DNA from: Limnochordia bacterium
GTDB lineage: Bacteria > Bacillota > Limnochordia > Darwinibacteriales > SLO01
Length of the DNA stretch: 5,571 nt
NCBI GenBank assembly: GCA_007132635.1
Contig: SLOG01000429.1
Location: forward strand, 1-5,571
Reading direction: 5' to 3'
This document shows, in pieces, positions 1 through 5,395 of this stretch. The position numbers and the translations under genes are program-made. Numbering within the stretch: position 1 is the stretch's first letter; each line of letters starts with the position of its first letter. Below the pieces are notes generated by a model. That model did no database searches. It was not told where the DNA came from and was given only the letters and a program-made list of their open reading frames with translations.

Positions 1-62
1 CTCCAGGAGAACGGGAGGCTAGTGCTAAGTTGATCAACCTGAGGTGATAGGAGGAGTGCTTC
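1..62 (+). other. Leader of the EFR1 gene with RBS; possible tail of an upstream gene
   Basis: AGGAGG at 49-54 lies 8 bases before the GTG at 63 and is a strong Shine-Dalgarno sequence that fixes the start of the next gene. One plus-strand frame is open from the window edge to a TGA at 45-47 and would encode a C-terminus ending in KLINLR, so an upstream gene could end immediately before this RBS. With only 14 residues this tail cannot be identified and may be chance. No promoter is visible here. Confidence 0.4.
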
Positions 63-947
63 GTGGCAGTCCGCAAAGTCGTGGTGTTCTACTTCTCTGG
101 TACCGGCAATACCTGGTGGGTTAGCAACCAATTGGTCAATACGTTGATAGCCAACCAAGCAGAAGCCAGTGCTATCTCCATCGAGAGTGTTACGCCTAAC
201 GAAGCCGATTTTCACATAGCCAGTGCTGATATTGTCGGGTTTGGCTATCCGATCTATGGTTCCGATCTTCCCCAGAACATGAAGGACTTTATCGAGCGAT
301 TGAGCGAGGTTCAGGCAAAACCGACTTTTGTCTACTGTACTCAATGGCTCTGGTCAGGAGATGGGGCTCGTGTCGGCTCAAGTTTCCTGAAGCCCAGAGG
401 TTTTGATCCTAGATGGGGAGAGCATTTTCTGATGCCTAACAACATATGCCTGCCCATTCCCTTGCTACCCTCCACGAATGACAAGACACGGATGCAGGGC
501 CAGCTACGAAGAGCGCGTCGGCGAGCAATTCGATTTGCCAATGCAATTATCAGTGGTGAACGGATCCGCAGAGGGTTTGGCCGCTTTGCACAGGTGCTCG
601 GAGCTCTTCAGCGAGTGCCTGTTAGAAAAGCATTTCCAGGAATGCGAGACAGCATTGGCTTTGATGCCGCTCGCTGTACTAGGTGCGAACTGTGTGTCCG
701 GTATTGCCCGGTGGCGAATATCAGGGGTGGTGATGGAGAGCTTATCGCTCTAGGAAACTGTATCTTGTGTTTGCGCTGCTACAACTTCTGTCCCGTATCG
801 GCCGTTACTTTTTGGGGCAAGAGACACAATCACGAGAAAGGAGAACCTTTTCGCGGACCAGTAGAGGGTTTCCAGCCTAAGAAGGCAGTTGATTTTCCTG
901 ATTTTGACGAGTGCCAGTTCACACCGTTTACCCAAAATGCCAGGTAA
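63..947 (+). CDS. EFR1-family flavodoxin/ferredoxin protein
   Basis: A 294-residue cytoplasmic protein fusing a flavodoxin-like domain to a C-terminal bacterial ferredoxin domain. Seen in sequence: the FMN-phosphate loop SGTGNT at residues 12-17 after a hydrophobic first strand (VVVFYF); a second flavodoxin-type segment, GFGYPIYGSDLPQNMKDF, at about 59-76; and two CX2CX2CX3CP clusters at Cys205/208/211/215 and Cys233/236/239/243, which should each bind part of two [4Fe-4S] centres. This order is typical of the EFR1 family common in anaerobic Clostridia. The role is inferred to be internal electron transfer between flavin and Fe-S centres; the physiological partner is unknown. The start is GTG at 63, supported by AGGAGG at 49-54. 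No signal peptide or membrane segment is seen. All eight cluster cysteines are intact, so the gene looks functional. The next gene starts more than 230 bases away, so there is no evidence of an operon with it. Confidence 0.9.
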   Translation: MAVRKVVVFYFSGTGNTWWVSNQLVNTLIANQAEASAISIESVTPNEADFHIASADIVGFGYPIYGSDLPQNMKDFIERLSEVQAKPTFVYCTQWLWSGDGARVGSSFLKPRGFDPRWGEHFLMPNNICLPIPLLPSTNDKTRMQGQLRRARRRAIRFANAIISGERIRRGFGRFAQVLGALQRVPVRKAFPGMRDSIGFDAARCTRCELCVRYCPVANIRGGDGELIALGNCILCLRCYNFCPVSAVTFWGKRHNHEKGEPFRGPVEGFQPKKAVDFPDFDECQFTPFTQNAR

Positions 948-1183
948 ACGGCGCGGTGTGATGCTGTCGTTCGTAGGAAAAACGGAAAAACCAAACGCTT
1001 CCCTAGGATTTATTGGTTCAATTCATCGCCCTGTCTGCAAATTCCTGTCGTGGCACAGGACAGACACGAATTATTTTTGAATAAACAAATACAATAATGA
1101 ACCGGCAGGAACCGGCCGCAGAGCAGAGAAGAAGGTTGTGTCTGTATCGGCGCACAAGGGGGGTGGCGAAAGGGAGCCAGTCC
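948..1183 (+). other. Intergenic region, no supported gene
   Basis: This is the gap between the EFR1 gene and the most likely recombinase start. The recombinase frame is open back to an ATG at 1097, but that ATG has no Shine-Dalgarno sequence, and the added residues (basic, low complexity, MNRQEP...) precede the normal start of the family's SAM-like domain. Apart from the weak terminator-like hairpin listed separately, I see no promoter, RNA or repeat that I can defend. Confidence 0.4.
1032..1078 (+). terminator. Possible weak rho-independent terminator of the EFR1 gene
   Basis: TGTCTG (1032-1037) can pair with CAGACA (1061-1066), enclosing an inner stem CCTGT (1044-1048) / ACAGG (1055-1059). 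A T-rich stretch, TTATTTTT, follows at 1071-1078. The outer and inner stems are short and separated by loops, and 4 bases lie between stem and T-run, so this is a suggestion rather than a clear terminator. Its position, some 85 bases after the EFR1 stop and before the recombinase, is sensible. Confidence 0.3.
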
Positions 1184-2011
1184 ATGGATGATTTGCTGCA
1201 CAGAACCGATAAGAGAATGCGACTGAAGGGTTACGCAACCCGTACTCGAAAGGTGTACATGGGCCAACTAAGCCGCTTTATCAAGTGGTTGGATGGCAAG
1301 CCATTGACTCAGACAACCATCGAAGACTATCTCTTAACCTTGTATGACATGTCCGTCTCAGCGAGTTACGTTAACCAGGCCGTCAGTGCTTTGAAGGTGC
1401 TCTGCTGCGAAACGCTAGGCTGGCCGGCAAGCCGCTGGGCGTTACCGCGGGCGAAGAATGAGTCGCGGTTACCCGTGGTCTTGAGCCGCAACGAGATTCG
1501 CCTTTTGCTGACGGCGGTGACCAATCTCAAGCACCGAGCCCTGCTGTCGGTAACCTACAGCGGAGGCCTGCGCGTGGGCGAAGTGGTACGGCTGCGAGTA
1601 CAAGACATTGATAGCGAACGCTGCCAGATTTGGATCCGCCAGGGGAAGGGGCGTAAGGACCGCTACACACTGCTGTCTCGCGTGGCTTTGAAGGATCTGA
1701 GACAATACTACCCTTCGGAACGCCCCAAGACTTGGCTCTTTCCAGGAAGGGAAGCCGGCAGGCACATTACTGAACGCAGCGTACGGCGAGCGTTTAAACA
1801 GGCAGCCACTAAGGCCCGGATCAGCAAGAAGGTTAGTGTTCATTCTATGAGACACAGTTTTGCCACGCATCTGCTGGAAAACGGTACCGATCTGCGGATC
1901 ATCCAGGAGCTTCTCGGACACAGCAGCAGCCGGACGACATTTACTTTAATGGGACTATGTTATAATAATAGTAGAATAGAGGGAGGCTATCCAGATGTTG
2001 TCTTCAGATAA
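1184..2011 (+). pseudogene. Tyrosine recombinase (XerC/D-like), 3'-truncated, catalytic Tyr lost
   Basis: A site-specific recombinase of the phage-integrase/Xer type. Numbered from the ATG at 1184, the N-terminal SAM-like DNA-binding domain spans about residues 1-90, and the catalytic domain starts near residue 100. Visible active-site elements are Arg130 (SGGLRVGE), the beta-hairpin Lys155 (GKGRKDR), His220 and Arg223 (HSMRHSF), and His246 (LLGHSS). In intact relatives LGHSSSxTT is followed by xIYTHV, which carries the nucleophilic tyrosine. Here homology stops after RTT at about base 1938, and the frame reads unrelated residues (FTLMGLCYNN...) that are really the promoter and leader of mntA, to a TAA at 2009-2011 inside mntA. 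The lone later Tyr is out of register, so the protein should be inactive. There is no IntI-specific extra helix between the Lys hairpin and HxxR, so this is not a canonical integron integrase. The start at 1184 was chosen because AGGGAG (1171-1176) precedes it by 7 bases. Confidence 0.85.
1940..1966 (+). promoter_or_regulatory. Predicted mntA-hepT promoter (extended -10)
   Basis: A perfect TATAAT at 1961-1966 is preceded by TG at 1958-1959, giving an extended -10 (TGTTATAAT). A -35-like TTTACT lies at 1940-1945 with a short 15-base spacer; the extended -10 could compensate for the poor spacing. This element begins right where recombinase homology ends, so the promoter arrived together with the toxin-antitoxin module. 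Confidence 0.7.
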
Positions 2012-2306
2012 AATTTTGGCAGTTATTTCCGAAAATAAGCAGGCAATGTATAGATTTGGAGTCAAAAGGATTGGTCTTTTCGGTTCTTATGTTAGATCGG
2101 AGGAAACCAGTTCCAGTGATGTAGATATTTTAGTTGAATTTGCGGAAGGGCAAAAGAGTTTTGACAATTATATGGGTCTAAAGTTTTTCTTAGAGGAGAT
2201 TTTTGAACGTAAGGTGGATTTAGTTACTATAGAGGGTGTGAAACCCGAATTAGCACCAAATATACTTGGGAGTGTTAAATATGCGGAATACCAAAGTCTA
2301 TCTTAG
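1995..2306 (+). CDS. mntA: MntA-type antitoxin, minimal nucleotidyltransferase (MNT)
   Basis: A 103-residue MNT-family protein, the usual size for this stand-alone antitoxin. The nucleotidyltransferase signature GSX10DXD is complete: Gly30-Ser31 followed by Asp42 and Asp44, within a GLFGSYVRS...SDVDILVEF context. Asp75 in KVDLVT is in place to be the third metal-binding acid. In characterised family members MntA neutralises the HEPN toxin HepT by transferring AMP from ATP to a tyrosine next to the toxin's active site. The start is ATG 1995 with GGGAGG at 1981-1986, 8 bases upstream. The gene overlaps hepT by 26 bases, indicating co-transcription and probable translational coupling. Its DNA is clearly AT-richer than the recombinase remnant before it, consistent with separate acquisition. 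Confidence 0.92.
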   Translation: MLSSDKILAVISENKQAMYRFGVKRIGLFGSYVRSEETSSSDVDILVEFAEGQKSFDNYMGLKFFLEEIFERKVDLVTIEGVKPELAPNILGSVKYAEYQSLS

Positions 2307-2619
2307 TGATATTCTAGATTGTATAGGACGGATAGACGAGTATACGGATAATCTGTCGTATCTTGCTTTCCGCGAAAATAAACTTGTTAGGGATGGCGTC
2401 GAAAGAAATCTTGAGATAATTGGCGAAGCAGCAAAACGCATTCCCAACGAGGTTCGTGAAACGTATACGTCGATTGAATGGCGCAAAATAGCTGGATTTC
2501 GAGATGTACTTATTCATGATTATTTTAGAGTTGACCCTGAAATAGTGTGGGATGTAGTGGAAAATAAGCTGCCGTCGTTAAAAAAGGTTATCCTGGAGAT
2601 TATTACTGATCTAAATTGA
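2281..2619 (+). CDS. hepT: HepT-type HEPN ribonuclease toxin
   Basis: A 112-residue, largely helical HEPN-domain (DUF86/HepT) protein encoded directly after and overlapping its MNT partner. The defining motif RX4HXY is intact: Arg74, His79 and Tyr81 in FRDVLIHDYF. Arg and His form the metal-independent RNase site in the dimer, and the Tyr is the residue AMPylated by MntA in studied systems. Upstream segments such as ERNLEIIGEAAKRIP (residues 41-55) and IEWRKIAGFRD (65-75) are typical of the family. I prefer the ATG at 2281, with GGGAG at 2268-2272 as RBS; a TTG at 2266 would add five residues and is less likely. All key residues are present, so the toxin should be active and need MntA. The stop at 2617-2619 lies 30 bases before the attC-like structure. 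Confidence 0.92.
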   Translation: MRNTKVYLSDILDCIGRIDEYTDNLSYLAFRENKLVRDGVERNLEIIGEAAKRIPNEVRETYTSIEWRKIAGFRDVLIHDYFRVDPEIVWDVVENKLPSLKKVILEIITDLN

Positions 2620-2649
2620 AACTCATCTGAGTAGTGAAATTTGGCCATC

Positions 2650-2807
2650 GTCTAACACGTGCGTTTCCGGCTCCGCACTTAGCGGTGCTGCGCCCAAGTC
2701 CTGACTTAGAAATGAATGCAATAGGGTCTGGCTTAGCACATTAACAGATTCCAGAATGTTTCATAAACTTCGACGGACGGACTTCGGAAACGCCGGGGGC
2801 GTTAAGC
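2650..2807 (+). other. attC-like recombination site / large nested inverted repeat
   Basis: The ends fit both integron attC box consensuses: GTCTAAC at 2650-2656 (RYYYAAC) and GTTAAGC at 2801-2807 (GTTRRRY). Inside, arms pair in strictly nested order: GCGTTTCCG 2661-2669 with CGGAAACGC 2785-2793 (9 bp, perfect); AAGTCC 2696-2701 with GGACTT 2779-2784; ATGAA 2712-2716 with TTCAT 2760-2764; and TCTGG 2727-2731 with CCAGA 2751-2755. The outer box-to-box spacers are unequal (4 and 7 bases), and the left arm carries an extra small hairpin (CCGC/GCGG, 2673-2685). Paired boxes, an internal L-like stem and imperfect long arms are the attC architecture. The orientation, with the GTT box distal and the site 30 bases after hepT, is that of a cassette ending in its attC. 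At 158 bases it is a little longer than most attC sites. Alternatives are another family of imperfect palindromic repeat or a structured RNA. It is not a typical terminator, as no T-run follows. Confidence 0.6.
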
Positions 2808-2859
2808 GACTTTAATTCACTAGCTATATCTTATAAACGTTTGAAATTGAAAATTTAGG

Positions 2860-3195
2860 TTAGAGGAGAGTTCGAAGTTTTGCAACTACCTCATTTAGGT
2901 GTTTGGTGGGTATTGAACATTCATATTTAACCTTACGAGCTTTCCAGTCTAGGCTTTTCACTTGATCAGATAGTATTACGCCTGTGATCTCTATACATTG
3001 GGGTAAATGGACTTCAAAAGGGTAGCCTTTTGATTGCGAGGTAATTGGACAAAAAATGGCAAGGCCAACTTTTTCATTATATTCCAGGGGCGATATACAC
3101 AAAGCAGGCCTATGTCCAGACTGTTCATGCCCAGCTTGGGGAGAAAACTCAAGCCATACAACATCCCCTTTGGAGGGAACATAGGGTTCTGGCAT
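2860..3195 (-). CDS. mazF: MazF-type mRNA interferase toxin
   Basis: A 111-residue PemK/MazF-family endoribonuclease. By family knowledge it cleaves single-stranded mRNA at short specific motifs and is held inactive by MazE. It resembles E. coli MazF along its whole length: YVPSKGDVVWLEFSP near the start, SGHRPALCISP with Arg29, ITSQSKGYPFEV with Thr52, and LSDQVKSLDWKARK at 76-88. Arg29 and Thr52 align with the residues implicated in catalysis. The ATG at 3195-3193 overlaps the mazE stop by one base (TAATG), and a GGAG-type RBS lies inside the end of mazE, so the pair is translationally coupled. The stop is at 2862-2860. The gene converges on hepT, with the attC-like structure between them. 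The RNA cleavage specificity cannot be read from the sequence. Confidence 0.95.
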   Translation of the reverse strand: MPEPYVPSKGDVVWLEFSPQAGHEQSGHRPALCISPLEYNEKVGLAIFCPITSQSKGYPFEVHLPQCIEITGVILSDQVKSLDWKARKVKYECSIPTKHLNEVVAKLRTLL

Positions 3196-3437
3196 TACCA
3201 GATCTCCTTTCCAGTAGGCTTGTCGTAAAGATGCTCTTTGTGAAGATTGCTTTCTCTAACTTCCGACATCAAGGTTTTTAGATCATACTCTTCTTGTTGT
3301 ATTGGCTCTATAATCAATTTGCCGGATTCAATAGAGAGATCTACTAATGAGCCAAGCTTTATGGAAGTTTGGTTTGCGAACGATTTTGGTATTCTAAGAG
3401 CCATGCTGTTGCCCCATTTTTGAACCTTTACACGCAT
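3195..3437 (-). CDS. mazE: MazE-type antitoxin (AbrB/SpoVT fold)
   Basis: An 80-residue antitoxin. Residues 1-46 form the swapped-hairpin AbrB/MazE DNA-binding domain (VKVQKWGNSMALRIPKSF ... SGKLIIEPI). The C-terminal part, with LKTLMSEV, ESNLHKE and the end GKEIW, matches the toxin-binding tail of E. coli MazE, which also ends in KEVW. It should bind and block MazF and, with it, repress its own promoter. The frame is open further upstream, to position 3506, but the ATG at 3437-3435 is the clear start: GGAGGAGG (plus-strand CCTCCTCC, 3446-3453) precedes it by 8 bases, family homology begins there, and an earlier start would lie at the -35 box of the predicted promoter. The stop codon overlaps the mazF start. 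Confidence 0.95.
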   Translation of the reverse strand: MRVKVQKWGNSMALRIPKSFANQTSIKLGSLVDLSIESGKLIIEPIQQEEYDLKTLMSEVRESNLHKEHLYDKPTGKEIW

Positions 3438-3463
3438 ATGAATAGCCTCCTCCTTTGACTGGT

Positions 3464-3484
3464 TGTATCTACAATGATTATACA
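3464..3484. promoter_or_regulatory. Possible MazE operator (inverted repeat over the -10)
   Basis: TGTAT (3464-3468) and ATACA (3480-3484) form an interrupted inverted repeat with an 11-base centre that covers the mazEF -10 box. MazE and MazEF complexes usually autoregulate by binding palindromes over their promoter, so this is a plausible operator. The half-sites are short and could be chance. Confidence 0.4.
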
Positions 3485-3506
3485 CGGATAAGCTTGGCCT
3501 AGTCAA
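3477..3506 (-). promoter_or_regulatory. Predicted mazEF promoter
   Basis: On the minus strand, TTGACT (3506-3501) and a perfect TATAAT (3482-3477) are separated by 18 bases, a near-consensus sigma-70/sigma-A promoter. Transcription would begin roughly 30 bases before the mazE ATG. The -35 box touches the first codon of the degraded HTH frame on the other strand. Confidence 0.8.
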
Positions 3507-3778
3507 TGCAAATTACCAAAAGTTGGGCGGGAAAAGACGTGGAACACGCTCGCCTAACACGAGTAAAACAACTTACCCAAGTACAGCTTGGTGAAAGACT
3601 AAGTGTCTCTTATCAAGCTGTATCAAAATGGGAAAGGGGCGAAACTCTACCAGACACTTCATTGTTGGTGGATCTGGCAACAGTGCTTGATCGGAGTACC
3701 CGCATCCGGCCCAACTCTGTGGAAGATGGATACTACTGCACGCTTACACATGTAACCAAGGAAGGACATCAGCCATAG
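3506..3778 (+). pseudogene. XRE-family HTH regulator fragment, probably degraded
   Basis: The 90-residue frame contains a clear Cro/C1-type helix-turn-helix, about residues 21-62: KQLTQVQLGERL, then SVSYQAVSKWERGETLPD and SLLVDLATVL. This is the N-terminal domain of regulators that normally begin about a dozen residues before the LTQ helix and continue with a linker and sensor domain. Here the residues after LDRST (IRPNSVEDGYY...) do not continue the family pattern, and the frame ends shortly after. There is no convincing RBS before the ATG at 3506; an in-frame GTG at 3539 with GGGCGGG upstream is an alternative. The ATG shares a base with the mazEF -35 box. I read it as a gene fragment left by rearrangement, although a small DNA-binding protein cannot be excluded. 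A recombinase-like scrap may be fused at its 3' end (see findings). Confidence 0.55.
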
Positions 3779-3961
3779 ATGTAAAAGTCTTAATTGTGGA
3801 CCAAACGATTCTTTAGGAAAACCAGTGAAAACGGTTGGGGTTTGGGGGTTCAAAAAAGCCATAAAAAACAGAATGCTAGAAAACGGGAAGAATATATATT
3901 TTTGGTAAATGTTATAGAAAATGGTCCTGCTGTGAAGATACCTGAAAACGGAGCTGATACC
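3779..3961 (+). other. Intergenic region before the N-ATPase operon
   Basis: Here 183 bases precede the atpD start. The atpD frame stays open through most of this stretch, back to a TTG at 3794, but the translated residues (basic, WTKRFFRKTSENG...) are not a beta-subunit N-terminus. The sequence is A-rich with AATATATATTTTT around 3890-3903. I found no -35/-10 pair of good quality, although the operon's promoter must lie here or further upstream. Confidence 0.4.
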
Positions 3962-5395
3962 ATGGCCTCAAGAGTTAATAACAGCTACGAAAACGAAGGC
4001 ATCATAACTTCCTGTCGAGGCAATGTAGTTGACGTCTATTTTCCGGAAAAGACCCCGGAGATCCACAACTTGCTGTTTGCTGGCAAGGGAAGGGATGTTG
4101 CTCTGGAAGTAAATTTGCATTTGGATAATAACTTGATTCGGAGTGTAGCGCTAAATGCTACAGCAGGACTTTTTCGAGGGGATATAGTCATTGATACCGG
4201 AAGCCCAATCATGGTCCCCGTGGGCTCCGAGCTATTGGGACGGGTGTTTGATGTATTTGGGAATACCATTGATGAAAAGGAATCGCTGCAGGGCGTAAAA
4301 CGGTCCTCTATTCATCGCAGGCCACCTGCCTTGAACATGCAAGCCACCCAAACAGAGGTACTGGTTACAGGGATTAAGGCGATAGACATACTGTCTCCTC
4401 TGGAAAGGGGCGGTAAAGCAGGGTTGTTTGGCGGAGCCGGCGTAGGCAAGACTGTATTATTGATGGAAATGATCAATAATATGGCTGGCCAATATGAGGG
4501 GATTAGTTTGTTTTGCGGTATTGGCGAACGTTCGCGAGAAGCAGAAGAGCTTTATCGAGAAGTAGAAGAGAGTGGGGTTTTACCCAATACCGTTTTAGTA
4601 TTTGGTCAGATGAATGAGCCTCCGGGAGCGCGTTTTCGGGTTGGCAATACTGCGTTAACAATGGCTGAGTACTTTCGAGACGAAGCGAAGCAAGATGTCT
4701 TGCTATTAATCGACAATATTTTCCGTTTTTTGCAGGCAGGAATGGAAGTGTCAGGTCTTTTGGGTCAGCTTCCTTCAAGAATGGGTTACCAGCCGACTAT
4801 GGCAACAGAATTGGCGAAATTGCAGGAGAGAATTACCAATACTGCCAGCGGAGCCATTACTTCGGTTCAGGCAGTCTATGTTCCTGCCGATGATTTTACC
4901 GACCCAGCAGCGGTGCATACCTTTGGTCATTTGTCTTCCTCCATCGTGTTGTCCCGGAGTCGAGCCAGCCAAGGGTTTTATCCAGCCATTGATCCCTTGC
5001 AGTCGAGCTCAAAGATGTTATCTCCCCATATCGTAGGGAGTAAACACTATGAGATTGCCCGGGCTATTCGTAGTACGCTAGCATCGTATGAAGAGCTGAA
5101 GGACATCATTGCGATGTTAGGTTTGGAGGAGTTGGCCAGAGAAGACAAGAAAATAGTTGGAAGGGCCAGGCGTTTAGAACGGTTCTTGACCCAGCCATTT
5201 TATACAACAGAGCATTTCACTGGGTTGAAAGGGAAACTAGTGGAAATTGACAAGGCCTTGGAAGGGTGTGAACGCATCTTAAACGATGAGTTTGAGGATC
5301 TTTCGGAAAGGAACTTTTACATGATTGGCGGTATTGAGGAGGCGAAGAGCGATGAGGTTAAAGATCATGCTTCCAGAAAGGATACTGATGGATAA
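3962..5395 (+). CDS. atpD: N-type F-ATPase beta subunit
   Basis: The catalytic subunit of a membrane-linked rotary ATPase; 477 residues from the ATG at 3962, which has GGAG (3950-3953) 8 bases upstream. The N-terminal beta-barrel covers about residues 12-80 (IITSCRGNVVDVYFP onward). The nucleotide-binding domain holds Walker A GGAGVGKT (157-164), GERSRE (189-194) with the catalytic Glu190, MNEPPGARFR (217-226), Walker B DVLLLIDN (245-252), GYQPTMATEL (275-284), and YVPADDFTDPA (306-316), whose Tyr packs on adenine. The DELSEED loop is EELARED at 389-395. All catalytic residues are present. Sequence style, and the gene order beta then epsilon at the start of an operon, indicate the alternative N-ATPase (order atpDCQRBEFAG), usually an additional, Na+-linked enzyme, rather than the housekeeping atpIBEFHAGDC operon, where beta and epsilon come last. 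Ion specificity lies in the c subunit, outside this window. Confidence 0.92.
   Translation: MASRVNNSYENEGIITSCRGNVVDVYFPEKTPEIHNLLFAGKGRDVALEVNLHLDNNLIRSVALNATAGLFRGDIVIDTGSPIMVPVGSELLGRVFDVFGNTIDEKESLQGVKRSSIHRRPPALNMQATQTEVLVTGIKAIDILSPLERGGKAGLFGGAGVGKTVLLMEMINNMAGQYEGISLFCGIGERSREAEELYREVEESGVLPNTVLVFGQMNEPPGARFRVGNTALTMAEYFRDEAKQDVLLLIDNIFRFLQAGMEVSGLLGQLPSRMGYQPTMATELAKLQERITNTASGAITSVQAVYVPADDFTDPAAVHTFGHLSSSIVLSRSRASQGFYPAIDPLQSSSKMLSPHIVGSKHYEIARAIRSTLASYEELKDIIAMLGLEELAREDKKIVGRARRLERFLTQPFYTTEHFTGLKGKLVEIDKALEGCERILNDEFEDLSERNFYMIGGIEEAKSDEVKDHASRKDTDG

Noticed and set aside
1184..2011. The recombinase as a true integron integrase (IntI) serving the nearby attC-like site
   Set aside because: The extra IntI-specific segment between the Lys hairpin and the HxxR motif is absent, and the protein lacks its catalytic tyrosine. 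It is a Xer-like recombinase remnant.
2621..2632. Hairpin ACTCA/TGAGT after the hepT stop as a terminator
   Set aside because: The stem is five base pairs with a two-base loop and is not followed by a T-run.
2620..2859. A CRISPR array or tandem repeat in the gap between the TA modules
   Set aside because: No repeated unit with spacers is present; the structure is a single nested inverted repeat.
3438..3506. A longer mazE beginning at the upstream end of its open frame
   Set aside because: It would start at the -35 box of the predicted promoter. Homology and a very strong RBS both point to the ATG at 3437.
3834..3918. A sigma-A promoter for atpD, using TATAGA at 3913-3918 as -10
   Set aside because: No acceptable -35 exists at the right distance, and the surrounding AT-rich sequence makes chance -10 matches likely.
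3794..3961. A 56-residue N-terminal extension of atpD in the same frame, starting at TTG 3794
   Set aside because: It has no RBS, uses a rare start codon, and its basic composition is unlike a beta-subunit N-terminus. ATG 3962 has a good RBS and gives the usual length.
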